The notes under the pieces are model-generated. The model did not search any database and had not been told where the DNA came from. It saw only the letters and a list, made by a program, of their open reading frames with translations. Below, one piece after another: positions 33,668 to 42,925 of a stretch of 60,835 nt of DNA. The translations under genes were made by a program, and so were the position numbers. The DNA comes from an uncultured Eubacteriales bacterium. GTDB lineage: Bacteria; Bacillota; Clostridia; Oscillospirales; Acutalibacteraceae. Position 1 is the first letter of the stretch. Each line of letters begins with the position of its first letter. The stretch covers positions 1 through 60,835 of the forward strand of contig CATONX010000012.1 in the NCBI GenBank assembly GCA_951801675.1, given 5' to 3'.

Positions 33668-35279
33668 ATGTACAAGCTGATATTTGCCGACGATGAGCGG
33701 ATCGTGCGGGAAGGCATTCAGAAAATCATTGACTGGGAGCAGTGCGGCTTTACGGTCACCGGTTTTTGTGAAAACGGGATGGAAGTGCTCGAACTGGTGG
33801 AGGCCGAATGCCCCGATGTCATCATTACGGATATCAAGATGCCGGTGCTTGACGGGATTGAGCTGTCCCGCCGGGTGCGTCAGAAATATAAGGACGTAAA
33901 GATTCTTTTTGTCACCGGGTTTGACGATTTCTCTTATGCAAAATCCGCCGTCGACCTTCACGTCAGCGAATATATATTAAAGCCTATTTCCGCCGCCGGA
34001 ATGACCAAAACCCTTCTCAAGCTCAAAGAACAGCTCGACAATGAACGGGAAGCCAAGCGGGGAGTGGAGCGTCTGCGTGCGTCTTTGCAGCGGGAGCTTC
34101 CCCTTTTGCGCAGCACCTTTCTCAACTGGCTGGTGAGCGAAGAGTGTACCCGGGAGGAAGCGGAGTACCGGCGGGATTTTTATGCGGTGGACGAGTTGAA
34201 CGGAAGCCTTTACCTGCCGATGGCGGTCAGTGTGGACAGTTTTACGAGGGGAAAGAGAGCCTTTTCCGAGGAGGACCAGGAGCTGTCTCGGTACGCCATC
34301 CTCAATATTGTAGAGGAGATCGTGCGCGCAAGGAAGCTGGGCGTTTGTTTTATGCAGGGAGAACGCATCGCCGTCATTAGCTGCGTCAAAAATGAGAGCC
34401 TGTTCCGCCTGAAAAACGAAAGCCTGGATGCGGCGGAGGGAAATCCGCTGGAGCATTGAAAAGTACCTGAATTTTACTGTGACGGTAGGCGTCGGGACGT
34501 CATGCGAGCACCTTGAGGAGATCCGAGGGGCTTATCAGCGTGCGATGAACGCCTTGGAATACCGGATTTGCCTGGGTCCCAACCGGGTCATCTGCGTGGA
34601 GGACTTAGAGCCGGGACGGCCGGAAAAGGAGAAAACGGACAAGCTTGAGGCAAGCCTTGTGGCGGCCATCCGCTCCAACGATGAAGAAGAAATCCGTAAA
34701 ATCGTCCCGCTGCTTTATACCGGTTATGTCAAAAGAGGAGCCTCTCTCGCCACCGTCAAGTGCACGACCATCGTGCTCATGGTCATACTCCTGCGGGAGT
34801 TTTCCCTGTCCGACGACCAGCCTTTTTCGCTGGATGAGAAGCAGATGAACGAAATACTGTCCATCCAGTCGGTGCAGGGGCTTTGTGAACGGATGCTGCA
34901 GTTCAGTCTTGACAAGGCCCAGGGAATTTCCGCCGGACGCCAGGAAAACAACCAGCACATCGTCGAGCAGGCAAAAGAATACATCAAGCAAAACTATTCG
35001 GATACCGACCTGACTCTCACCACCATCAGTAACCATCTTTTCATCAGCCCCAGCTATTTTACCTATATTTTTAAGAAAAACACCGGGTCCACCTTCGGCA
35101 CCTATCTGATGAAAACCCGCATGGAGGCGGCCCATAAGTTGCTGATGGATACGTCTATGAAGAATTTTGAGATTTCCGAACGGACCGGCTTTTCCGATCC
35201 GCGGTATTTCAGCTTCTGCTTTAAAAAGCATTACGGTATGACGCCCAGCGAATACCGCAAGAAAAACCAGGCTTTATAA
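33668..35279 (+). pseudogene. YesN-type response regulator, broken by one frameshift
   Basis: Two consecutive frames encode one AraC-type response regulator. Frame one (33668-34459) has the receiver domain (FADDERIVREGIQ, phospho-Asp in VIITDIKMPVLDGIE, Lys in YILKPIS) and part of the linker. Frame two (useful from about 34440 to 35279) continues the linker (YLNFTVTVGVGT) and has the AraC helix-turn-helix pair (LTLTTISNHLFISPSYFTYI, then FSDPRYFSFCFKKHYGMTPSEYR). Removing one G from GGG at 34438-34440 joins them into a normal ~536-residue YesN protein. Either a true mutation, phase variation or an assembly error. It would work with the histidine kinase that follows. Confidence 0.85.
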
Positions 35280-35308
35280 CTGCCGACGGCCGCGAAGGGG
35301 ATACGGAT

Positions 35309-37063
35309 ATGAAAAAGCCAAAACAGAAAGGGAGCAGGTGGCGAGAAGCGCTTCGGTATAACCTTCGTCCCAATGGATTTCAAACGATCATCACGATTAG
35401 CACGACGGTAATCGTTTTTTTAACCATTTTGTTTTTTACGGGAAGCATTTATTTTCGTTCCGGTGAGATGATGCGCACCGAAATTCTGCAGACGAACCAG
35501 CAGCTCATTAACCAGGTGGCGGAAAACCTGGAGATGTACCTGGAAGAAATGCACAACACCTCTCTGCTCATTGAGGAACAGCTGTCCACCCAGCAGAGAA
35601 GCGAAAAAAAGCATGAGGTATTTCACGTCACGCATAAACTGCACCCCAGCGTGGAGACCGTGGCGGATTTTAGCGCGACCGGACGGATGCGTACCGCTTC
35701 CGTTGATCTTACGCCAAAATACAACAACTATTCCGAACGGATCTGGTTTACCAGAGCGATGATGGCCAAAGGCGAGCCAACCTTTTCTCCGCCCCATGTC
35801 CAGAATTTATTTCAAGAGAAACGCGACTGGGTCATCACGTACAGCCGCCAGATCGAGTGGTTTCAGGGAGAAAATTATCACAGTGCCGTGCTGCTGGTGG
35901 ATATGAACTTTAAGACGTTCCGCCGGATTTGCAACCGGGTGGATTTGGGTGAATCCGGTTATATTTTTGTAGTCAGCCCGGAAGGGAATTTTATTTATCA
36001 CCCTCAGAAAAAGGTGCTTTACTCGGAAGTGGAAAGTGAGGACCTGAATCTGGCCGTTGGAAGGGAGGACGGCGGTTTTACCATCGAGCGGGACGGGATG
36101 GATTACGCGGTCAATATCTGCTCGGTGGATTTTGCCAACTGGAAGGTAGTTAGCGTAGCAAGCACAGAGGAGGTCCGAGCCACGGTTCAGGACATGTGGA
36201 TATTTCTTGGAACCATGATCCTGTTTGCCATTTCGTTTGCCTTCTTTATCGCCATTCAGGTGGCGAGGTTTATCACAAGCCCCATCCGTAAGCTGCAGTT
36301 TCTTATGCACCAGGTGGAGAACGGTGCGCTTGCCATCCGCGCGCCGGAGCGGGGCGCCTATGAAATCCGGGAGCTGAGCAAGTCCTTTAACACCATGGTG
36401 GAAAAAATCTGTAGTCTGATGGATGAGGTGATTGAGGAAAAGGACCTGCTTCGAAAAAGTGAGATCCGCGCCCTGCAAGCGCAAATCAATCCCCATTTCC
36501 TGTATAATACCCTCGACTCCATCGTGTGGCTGGCGGAGACCGGAAAAAAGGAAGACGTGGTCACGATGGTTACCTCTCTTGCGAGCCTGCTGCGCCTTAC
36601 CATCAGCAAGGGAGATGCGTTCCTGACGGTAGAGGAGGAACTGCGTCATGCAGAAAGCTATCTGGTGATCCAGAAAATCCGCTATGGGGACAAGTTTGAT
36701 TTTTCCATAGAGGCCGACGAGGATGCTCTGCGCTGCCGTACGGTACGGATTATCCTGCAGCCGCTGCTTGAAAACGCCATCTACCACGGGATCGAACCGA
36801 TGGAAGAAAAGGGTATGATCCGCATTTGCGTGCGAAAGCAGGGAGAACGACTCCTCATGCAGGTGATCGACAACGGCGTTGGAATGGATGAGGCAACGCA
36901 GCGTTCCATTTTGGAGACAAACCCGGAAAAATCCTCGGGAATCGGGGTCAAAAACGTCGACGAGCGCATCCGGCTTTGCTGCGGAGAAGAATACGGCCTG
37001 CGTTTTTACAGCCGCCCGGGCGAGGGCACTACGATAGAGATCTGGCTTCCGTCACAAAAGTAA
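35309..37063 (+). CDS. YesM/LytS-type sensor histidine kinase
   Basis: A 584-residue membrane kinase paired with the upstream regulator. Order: basic N-terminus and helix (about 25-48), an extracellular Cache-like domain (50-285, with YNNYSERIWFTRAM and LGESGYIFVVSPEGNFIYHP), a second helix (about 290-315) and HAMP. The cytoplasmic HisKA_LytS motif is ALQAQINPHFLYNTLDSIVW near 388-407, with ATPase motifs ILQPLLENAIYHG and VIDNGVGMD. Such pairs often sense carbohydrates and control adjacent sugar ABC transporters, but none is next to it here. Confidence 0.93.
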   Translation: MKKPKQKGSRWREALRYNLRPNGFQTIITISTTVIVFLTILFFTGSIYFRSGEMMRTEILQTNQQLINQVAENLEMYLEEMHNTSLLIEEQLSTQQRSEKKHEVFHVTHKLHPSVETVADFSATGRMRTASVDLTPKYNNYSERIWFTRAMMAKGEPTFSPPHVQNLFQEKRDWVITYSRQIEWFQGENYHSAVLLVDMNFKTFRRICNRVDLGESGYIFVVSPEGNFIYHPQKKVLYSEVESEDLNLAVGREDGGFTIERDGMDYAVNICSVDFANWKVVSVASTEEVRATVQDMWIFLGTMILFAISFAFFIAIQVARFITSPIRKLQFLMHQVENGALAIRAPERGAYEIRELSKSFNTMVEKICSLMDEVIEEKDLLRKSEIRALQAQINPHFLYNTLDSIVWLAETGKKEDVVTMVTSLASLLRLTISKGDAFLTVEEELRHAESYLVIQKIRYGDKFDFSIEADEDALRCRTVRIILQPLLENAIYHGIEPMEEKGMIRICVRKQGERLLMQVIDNGVGMDEATQRSILETNPEKSSGIGVKNVDERIRLCCGEEYGLRFYSRPGEGTTIEIWLPSQK

Positions 37064-37521
37064 CCGAAAGGAAATCCGTAAGCCCAACCGAACGCCAGGA
37101 TGGCTGAGGCCTGGCTCTGCCGGGGCCTTGTCCTCCGGATCTCCTGAATGGGTGCCGTCTGGCAAACGGATTTAGCGGGAATATCCAGGCCCTCGAAGAG
37201 GGACTTATCTTTGGAAAAAGGTTCGTGTACGAGCAGGCGGCGCCTTCTTCTCTGGAGGGGGCCGCCGCCGGGAATGTGCGGAGTCCCCGTTGTGTGAAAC
37301 GGTGCTTCCTCATAAGTTGCATTTGTTTGTTAGGATACTGTCTTTGAGGAAGAAATCCGATTGACGCACGGGGGGAGGCGTTCGTCGGAAGAATGCTGTC
37401 CGTTGCAAAAAAAGCGTGTTTCTGCTTTTAAGGCGGGGGCTTCCAAGAATAAGCCCTTTGCATTCCTTTCGAGGCCAGTTGTGAAGCAGGCGGTATGGGA
37501 GAATGCCGCCCTCAACGTAAT
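37064..37521. other. Gene-free, GC-rich stretch with several short hairpins
   Basis: About 460 bases with no credible reading frame between the kinase and the long terminator. Small inverted repeats occur in AGGCC-TGGC..GCCGG-GGCCT near 37107-37128, CCCTC-GAA-GAGGG near 37188-37200, and GGCGGC..GCCGCC near 37240-37270. No known RNA family was recognised. It could be a structured RNA or degraded coding sequence. Confidence 0.35.
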
Positions 37522-37566
37522 AAAGAGGAAAACGGCGGACTTAAAAAGTCCGCCGTTTTCCTCTTT
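37522..37566. terminator. Long bidirectional terminator (21-bp stem)
   Basis: A perfect inverted repeat, AAAGAGGAAAACGGCGGACTT with its complement and a 3-base loop, between the kinase (plus) and metA (minus). Confidence 0.85.
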
Positions 37567-37646
37567 ATCATAGCCAAGCTACTTTTAAACTTTAAATGTA
37601 AAAAGCGGCAGCTGAGGCAAGAAAACGCCGCCGCGCTTCCATCAGG

Positions 37647-38570
37647 TCACTTGGAGGAAAGCTCGTTTAGATCGAAGGGCGTGCGCTGATAGACGAAATA
37701 GTTGAGCCAGTTGGAAAAGAGAAGACTCGCGTGGCTGCGCCAGATCATGGGAGGGATGGACTCTGGATCGTCTTGGACAAAGTAATTGCGGGGAATGCGC
37801 GGGTTTAATCCCCGTTTCACATCCCGGTCGTATTCCTTTGCCAGAGTATCCCGGTCATATTCCGCATGACCCATCACAAAGATTTGCCGCCCGTCCCCGG
37901 TGGCGATCAGATAAACGCCCGCGTCAGCCGACTCGGCTAGAATCTGAAGCTCCGGGTGCTTTAACACATCCTCCCGCCGCGTGCCTGTATGGCGGGAATG
38001 AGGGGCATAAAAGTACTCGTCAAACCCCCGCACCAACGGGTGCAGCGTCCCGGTGGCCCGGTGACGGAAAATGCCCGATAGCTTTTCCTCAAGCGGATAT
38101 TTCGGAATTCCATAATGGTAATAGAGCCCCGCCTGACCGCCCCAGCAGATATGAAAGGTAGAAAACACATGGGTTTTCGACCATTCCATGATCTCGCAGA
38201 GCTCCTGCCAGTAATCCACCTCTTCAAACGGCAGATTCTCCACCGGCGCACCGGTGATAATCATACCGTCGTACCGGTTGCCCCGCACCTCGTCGAACAC
38301 CTTGTAAAAGTCCAGCAAATGCTGGGCACTGACGTTTTTTGGCGTATGGGTAGCCGTCTGAAGCAGGTCGATTTCCACCTGCAGCGGCGTGTTGCCCAAA
38401 AGACGCAGCAGCTGGGTTTCTGTGGCGATTTTTGTGGGCATAATATTCAAGATCAAGATTCGCAGCGGCCGAATGTCCTGTTTGGCCGCCCGCTCCCGGG
38501 ACATGACGAAAATATTTTCCGCCTCCAGCACCTTGCGCGCCGGCAGCGTATCCGGAATTTTAATGGGCAT
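37647..38570 (-). CDS. metAA: Homoserine O-acetyltransferase (MetA-type)
   Basis: Acylates homoserine at the start of methionine synthesis. The 307-residue protein has catalytic Cys142 ([15 protein letters not shown]), His235 and Glu237 ([10 protein letters not shown]) at the canonical positions. Residue 111 is Glu (GAPVE), which in characterised MetA proteins correlates with acetyl-CoA rather than succinyl-CoA; Gly111 marks the succinyl form. The call of acetyltransferase rests on that residue. Monocistronic, with a TTGCTT-17-TATACT promoter and a short leader. No SAM or T-box riboswitch was seen. Confidence 0.93.
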   Translation of the reverse strand: MPIKIPDTLPARKVLEAENIFVMSRERAAKQDIRPLRILILNIMPTKIATETQLLRLLGNTPLQVEIDLLQTATHTPKNVSAQHLLDFYKVFDEVRGNRYDGMIITGAPVENLPFEEVDYWQELCEIMEWSKTHVFSTFHICWGGQAGLYYHYGIPKYPLEEKLSGIFRHRATGTLHPLVRGFDEYFYAPHSRHTGTRREDVLKHPELQILAESADAGVYLIATGDGRQIFVMGHAEYDRDTLAKEYDRDVKRGLNPRIPRNYFVQDDPESIPPMIWRSHASLLFSNWLNYFVYQRTPFDLNELSSK

Positions 38571-38612
38571 GTTTCGGTTCCCTCCCGTTTGGCAAGCGCC
38601 CGAATGCTTTTT

Positions 38613-38641
38613 AGTATACCAGAATCGCCCGGTTTAAGCAA
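38613..38641 (-). promoter_or_regulatory. Promoter of metA
   Basis: TTGCTT, a 17-base spacer and TGG-TATACT on the minus strand. Confidence 0.7.
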
Positions 38642-38695
38642 CCGGTTTTCCCGGACAAATCAGAAGGGTTTTCTTGCAATGGAAAAAGAAAAAGG

Positions 38696-38724
38696 TTGAA
38701 AATGGGACTGAATGATGGTATCAT
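38696..38724 (+). promoter_or_regulatory. Promoter of the TraX-like gene
   Basis: TTGAAA (38696-38701), a 17-base spacer and TGG-TATCAT (-10 at 38719-38724). Confidence 0.65.
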
Positions 38725-38792
38725 ATACCGATAGAATGAGGAAAAATGTGTAGGATTTTGTGGTTGAGCCGCAGAGACAAAGGATGGGATGG

Positions 38793-39596
38793 ATGGAGCG
38801 AAAGCCGGGTTTCACGGGATTTTGGCTTAAAATCATCGCTTTGGTTTTGATGACGGCGGATCATATTGGATTGTTTTTTGCGTTTGCAGGCGCGCCGGTG
38901 TGGTTGCGGTGGCTGGGACGTTTGTCGGCGCCGCTCTTTTTCTTTCTGCTTGCCCAGGGCTTTGTGCACACGCGCAGTCGTATCCGGTATTTGAGCAGGC
39001 TTTATGGATGCAGCGTGGGCATGTATCTCCTGGATGCGCTTTTGAACCGGTTCTTTCCCCGGCCTGACGGCCTTTTGGTAGACAATAACATTTTCGCCAC
39101 CCTGTTTCTGACGCTTCTGCTCCTATGCCTGGGGGACTGGGCAAAAGACGCCGTGCAAAAAAAACAGTGGCTTCGGCTCACAGGCCTGGGAGGATGTTTT
39201 TTCCTTTTCTTTCTGGCCCCGTCTCTTTTCCTTCTGTTGCCCGATTCTCTTGCTCCTCTTAAAACCGCTCTTGCTTGGCTTTTTCCCGGCCCGTTTGCGG
39301 TGGAAGGCGGAATCGCCTTCCTGCTTTTAGGTGTGGGAATGGTCTGGCTTCGGGAGAACCGGCTGGCCTTTTGTCTGATGTATCTGGTCATTTCCCTCAG
39401 CTTTCTTCTGACGGGAACCGGAGACCCGCTTTTTTTCAACTATCAATGGATGATGGCCTTTGCGCTGCCCGTGCTTCTTTGCTACAATGGAGAGCGGGGA
39501 AGAAGCTGTAAGGGGCTGTTTTACAGCTATTACCCTCTGCACATTGCCTTTCTCTTCATAGCATCCGGCCTGTTTTATGCGGGATGGTTCGGTTAG
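38793..39596 (+). CDS. TraX-like membrane protein
   Basis: A 267-residue integral membrane protein with about eight helices, resembling the TraX/acyltransferase-like family. Hallmarks are WLKIIALVLMTADHIGLFFA at the N-terminus, WLRWLGRLSAPLFFFLLAQGF near residue 40, and the C-terminal FYSYYPLHIAFL. Plasmid TraX acetylates F pilin, but chromosomal homologues in Firmicutes have no defined role. Several ATGs are in frame; 38793 has the best spacing from AAAGG. It overlaps the next gene's possible start. Confidence 0.83.
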   Translation: MERKPGFTGFWLKIIALVLMTADHIGLFFAFAGAPVWLRWLGRLSAPLFFFLLAQGFVHTRSRIRYLSRLYGCSVGMYLLDALLNRFFPRPDGLLVDNNIFATLFLTLLLLCLGDWAKDAVQKKQWLRLTGLGGCFFLFFLAPSLFLLLPDSLAPLKTALAWLFPGPFAVEGGIAFLLLGVGMVWLRENRLAFCLMYLVISLSFLLTGTGDPLFFNYQWMMAFALPVLLCYNGERGRSCKGLFYSYYPLHIAFLFIASGLFYAGWFG

Positions 39597-39654
39597 AGGG
39601 GACAAACGACTTGAAACGAAAAAATCGGCTGTTTTGGCCGTAATTGCAAATAGA

Positions 39655-40656
39655 ATGGATGAAGCAAGCATGGTAGGATTTCGGGAACTGTTTCATAATA
39701 CCGGCGGGATTCCGCTGAATTTATTTGTCCGGTTTGGAAGCGACAACCGCTGGCATTTTCACAAATGTCTGGAGATCGGATATTGCGCGGCGGGAAACGG
39801 GGAGCTTTCGGTACAAGGAAAGAACTATACCCTGAAAAAAGGATCGTTGTTTCTTGTCAACCCCTATGTGGTGCATTCCATCCAAAATCAGTCGGCGGAT
39901 TTCGCCATGACCCTGATGCAGATGGACTTCCAAAGCTACGAGCCTCTTTGTCCCGGCATTACCAGCCTGGATTTTCACAATGTCATAAGCGGCGGCCTCT
40001 CGGAGGAACGGCTGCTCACCCTTTATCGATTTGTGGCCACCATCGTGTATGAGGCGTCCAATAAGCTCAGCGGCTACCTGCTGCGAACCGACTCGCTTTT
40101 GCGGGCGCTGGCCCAGTTCCTGGCAGACTATCTGACAGTGGAAACCAGACAGGCGAGAGGCCCTCGCAGCGCGGAAAGTGACCGCATCAAGCATCTCATC
40201 GAGCACATCGACGTACACTATAACGAGGATTGGTCGCTCGACGAGCTGGCGGACATGGTGGGGCTCAATTCCCAGTACCTGTCCCGGCTTTTCAAATTGA
40301 GCGTGGGCTTACCCTTGACGAAATACATCAATTCCGTCCGGGTGAAAAAAAGCCTGCCCGACCTGCTCGATTCCAAAATGACCATTGCCCAGATTGCAGC
40401 CCGGCACGGTTTTCAGACGGTAAAAAGCTATTATACTGCTTTTTCCGAGGTGTACGACCTGCCGCCTGGAAAATATAAGCGCTGGCAGAAGAACATGCAG
40501 CGGGAAAAGAAAAGGCTGCGCCCGGTGGAGAGCGATATGCAGTTAAACGACCTGTTTGACGATCTGTATTCCTATATTCAAAATTCCGAAATGCGCACCT
40601 TCGGTGGTTACGGCCTTTCCAGGCAAAGGGAAAAGGCGGGCACGCGGCGGGCGTAA
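39655..40656 (+). CDS. AraC-family transcriptional regulator
   Basis: A regulator with an N-terminal cupin (WHFHKCLEIGYCAAGNGELSV, near residues 30-50, with GSLFLVNPYVVHSI) and a C-terminal AraC DNA-binding domain (WSLDELADMVGLNSQYLSRLF and IAQIAARHGFQTVKSYYTAFSE). About 45 residues follow the last helix (MQREKKRLRPVESDMQLNDL onward), longer than usual. The start is uncertain: 39655 or 39670 are near the first conserved residues and neither has a good Shine-Dalgarno. It probably senses a sugar or small ligand. Confidence 0.85.
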   Translation: MDEASMVGFRELFHNTGGIPLNLFVRFGSDNRWHFHKCLEIGYCAAGNGELSVQGKNYTLKKGSLFLVNPYVVHSIQNQSADFAMTLMQMDFQSYEPLCPGITSLDFHNVISGGLSEERLLTLYRFVATIVYEASNKLSGYLLRTDSLLRALAQFLADYLTVETRQARGPRSAESDRIKHLIEHIDVHYNEDWSLDELADMVGLNSQYLSRLFKLSVGLPLTKYINSVRVKKSLPDLLDSKMTIAQIAARHGFQTVKSYYTAFSEVYDLPPGKYKRWQKNMQREKKRLRPVESDMQLNDLFDDLYSYIQNSEMRTFGGYGLSRQREKAGTRRA

Positions 40657-40745
40657 CCGGCGATTAGACCCGGGCGAAACGGAACATACTGGTAAGTGTG
40701 CTCCTTCGTCAACCCATTCACGCAAAAATGACAGGAGGCGGCAAT

Positions 40746-41360
40746 ATGAAACGGTTGGTATTGGTCCGGCATGGAAAGATGGAACATCCGGCGGGCATGG
40801 AGATTACGGCAGGCTGGTCGAATATGCCGCTGTCCCGCAAGGGTAGGCGGCAGGCGAACCTGGTTTCCCAGGCAATCGCGGTGATGCTGGGCGATCATGC
40901 GTTTGAGTTTTTCAGCAGCGATTTGCTGCGCGCTTCCCAGACGGCGGAGATGATTGGGCAGAAGCTGGGGAGCAGACCCATCATCACCCATATGCTGCGT
41001 GAGCAGAGCAACGGCCAGGCAGCGGAGATGCTGCCCCAGGAAGCCCGGCTTTTAGAGCTGCCCTGCAAGGGAGATCCCCTTGACTGGATTGTGTACCCGG
41101 GTGCGGAGAGCCGGCGGATGCTCTTTAACCGCATCACCGGATACCTGCATCGAATTGATAAGCTGGTGGAAGGTACGGTTCTGATGGTCACCCACGCCGA
41201 CGTCATCAACGTTGCCGTCTGCTGGTGGTTGGGGCTACCGGTGGAAACCTTCGCACAGGTGGATTTTCGCGTAAACCGGGGCGGGATCACCGATCTGCGC
41301 CTTTCCAAGGAAGGAACGCCGGTGCTTTACCGGCATAACAGCACCGCGCATCTGCGGTAA
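40746..41360 (+). CDS. Histidine phosphatase-family protein
   Basis: A 204-residue phosphoglycerate-mutase-like phosphatase. The catalytic RHG is in LVLVRHGKMEH at residues 4-14, the second Arg in SSDLLRASQTAEMI near 60, and the second His in VLMVTHADVINVAV near 150. The substrate is unknown. The ATG follows AGGAGG, and pfk begins 33 bases after its stop with no terminator between, so the two are probably co-transcribed. Confidence 0.9.
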   Translation: MKRLVLVRHGKMEHPAGMEITAGWSNMPLSRKGRRQANLVSQAIAVMLGDHAFEFFSSDLLRASQTAEMIGQKLGSRPIITHMLREQSNGQAAEMLPQEARLLELPCKGDPLDWIVYPGAESRRMLFNRITGYLHRIDKLVEGTVLMVTHADVINVAVCWWLGLPVETFAQVDFRVNRGGITDLRLSKEGTPVLYRHNSTAHLR

Positions 41361-41392
41361 AAAACAGGGACGTTTGGGAAAAGGGGATTGTA

Positions 41393-42469
41393 ATGAAAAG
41401 ACGTGTGGGAATTCTGACCAGCGGCGGCGACTGCCCGGGCCTCAACGCCGCCATCCGCGGCGTGGTACATGCGGCATACAACCTGTTCGACGTAGAATTC
41501 GTGGGAATTGCGGACGGATACAAGGGGCTTATTGAGGGCAACTACAAAGAGATGCGCCGGGAGGACTTTGACGGCATTCTTACCCTGGGCGGCACCATTC
41601 TGGGGACCTCCCGTCAGCCTTACCGCAATATGCGCAAAATCGAAGAGGACAATGTGGACAAGGTTGCGGCCATGAAGCAAAATTACCGCAAAATGAAGCT
41701 GGACTGCCTGGTGACCCTGGGCGGCAACGGCACTCACAAAACCGCCAATCTCCTTTCGGAAGAAGGGCTTCCTATCATCGGCCTGCCCAAAACCATCGAC
41801 AATGACATCTGGGGCACCGACGTGACCTTCGGCTTCCACACCGCGGTGGACATCGCCACCGAAGTAGTCGACCGCATTCACACCACCGCCAACAGCCATG
41901 GCCGGATCATGGTGATCGAACTGATGGGCAATAAGGCCGGATGGCTGACCCTGTATGCGGGAGTTGCCGGCGGGGCGGACGTGGTGCTTATCCCGGAAAT
42001 CCCCTATTCCATGGACGCGCTGGTCCAAGCGGTGGAGGAACGTATCCGTGTGAAAAAGCGCAAATTCTCCATCATTGCGGTGGCGGAAGGTGCCATGAAT
42101 TTGAAGGAAGCGTCCATGAAGGGCAAGGAACGGGCCGCCTTCCGCGCGAGCGAGCCGTACATGTCGGTTTCCTACCGGATTGCCGACCAGCTCCAGCAGG
42201 CCACCGGTCTGGAAAGCCGGGTGGTGGTGCCGGGCCATTTTCAGCGGGGCGGTTCCCCATCGCCTTACGACCGGGTGCTGGCAACCCGGTTCGGCGTGCA
42301 GGCAGCCAAGCTCATCAAAGAGGAGCGGTACGGCATGGCGGTGGCGCAGATCGGCAGTATCGTGACCCAGAACCCCTTGTCCGAGGTAGCCGGCAAAACC
42401 AAGCTGGTGCCAAAGGACCATCAGATGGTGGAGTTTGCCCGGTGTATGGGTATTGCTTTCGGCGATTAA
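41393..42469 (+). CDS. 6-phosphofructokinase (ATP or pyrophosphate)
   Basis: Phosphorylates fructose 6-phosphate, committing it to glycolysis. The 358-residue protein has GILTSGGDCPGLNAAIRG, the substrate loop PKTIDNDIWGTD (catalytic Asp136), and PGHFQRGGSPSPYDR. The donor-site residues are Gly113 (GGNGT, E. coli Gly104) and Lys133 (PKTIDND, E. coli Gly124). Lys at this position is the pyrophosphate-type residue, while Gly113 is compatible with either donor, as in mixed group III enzymes. The donor should be measured rather than assumed. It ends in a strong terminator. Confidence 0.93.
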   Translation: MKRRVGILTSGGDCPGLNAAIRGVVHAAYNLFDVEFVGIADGYKGLIEGNYKEMRREDFDGILTLGGTILGTSRQPYRNMRKIEEDNVDKVAAMKQNYRKMKLDCLVTLGGNGTHKTANLLSEEGLPIIGLPKTIDNDIWGTDVTFGFHTAVDIATEVVDRIHTTANSHGRIMVIELMGNKAGWLTLYAGVAGGADVVLIPEIPYSMDALVQAVEERIRVKKRKFSIIAVAEGAMNLKEASMKGKERAAFRASEPYMSVSYRIADQLQQATGLESRVVVPGHFQRGGSPSPYDRVLATRFGVQAAKLIKEERYGMAVAQIGSIVTQNPLSEVAGKTKLVPKDHQMVEFARCMGIAFGD

Positions 42470-42488
42470 AGCTGTTATCGTTAAAAAG

Positions 42489-42527
42489 CCGTCTGTCAGG
42501 AATTTGTTTCCTGACAGACGGTTTTTT
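42489..42527 (+). terminator. Terminator after the phosphofructokinase gene
   Basis: A perfect 14-bp stem (CCGTCTGTCAGGAA and complement) and TTTTTT. Confidence 0.92.
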
Positions 42528-42568
42528 ATATATTCGTGTGTGAAAAAGGATCGTCCGGATTCCAGTGT

Positions 42569-42925
42569 TCAGTCAGCAGTGCTTTTGGCTTTTTTTCGCC
42601 GCCTTAGGCGATGAAGGGCGGTTCCAATTCCGCACCCGATGAGCGCCAGGATCAAATAGATGACGAAAAAGAAAAAAGCGGAGGTGTTATAAAAGAGAAG
42701 CATAGTCAAAAGAAACGGTGCGCACACCACGGGCGGAATCCAAAACCGCAAGCCGTATTTTCTGCAAAAGAAAATTGGACACACCAGGGAAAAAACAGCG
42801 TTCAGAATCCACAAATCCATTAGAAAGGTATAGAGAATGGACGAGGGGAAAATGAGATTAACCAAAGGAATGGCGCTGTAAACCACGAAGGAAATCAGGA
42901 TCACGAGCAGAATATCCCTTTTCAT
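42569..42925 (-). CDS. Small four-helix membrane protein, unknown function
   Basis: A 118-residue protein with four hydrophobic segments (about residues 5-28, 32-52, 61-80 and 84-104) and a basic C-terminus (LHRLRRRKKAKSTAD), suggesting a cytoplasmic tail. A good GAGGAACGG site precedes the ATG. I do not recognise the family. It stands alone, convergent with pfk. Confidence 0.65.
   Translation of the reverse strand: MKRDILLVILISFVVYSAIPLVNLIFPSSILYTFLMDLWILNAVFSLVCPIFFCRKYGLRFWIPPVVCAPFLLTMLLFYNTSAFFFFVIYLILALIGCGIGTALHRLRRRKKAKSTAD

Noticed and set aside
34436-34444. Programmed -1 frameshift in the response regulator (slippery GGGAAAT)
   Set aside because: The heptamer matches the -1 pattern in the upstream frame, but the downstream domain is in the +1 frame, so a -1 slip would not produce the full protein.
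37029-37322. 97-codon minus-strand frame after the kinase
   Set aside because: It overlaps the kinase end and a hairpin-rich region, and lacks a ribosome site or recognisable domain.
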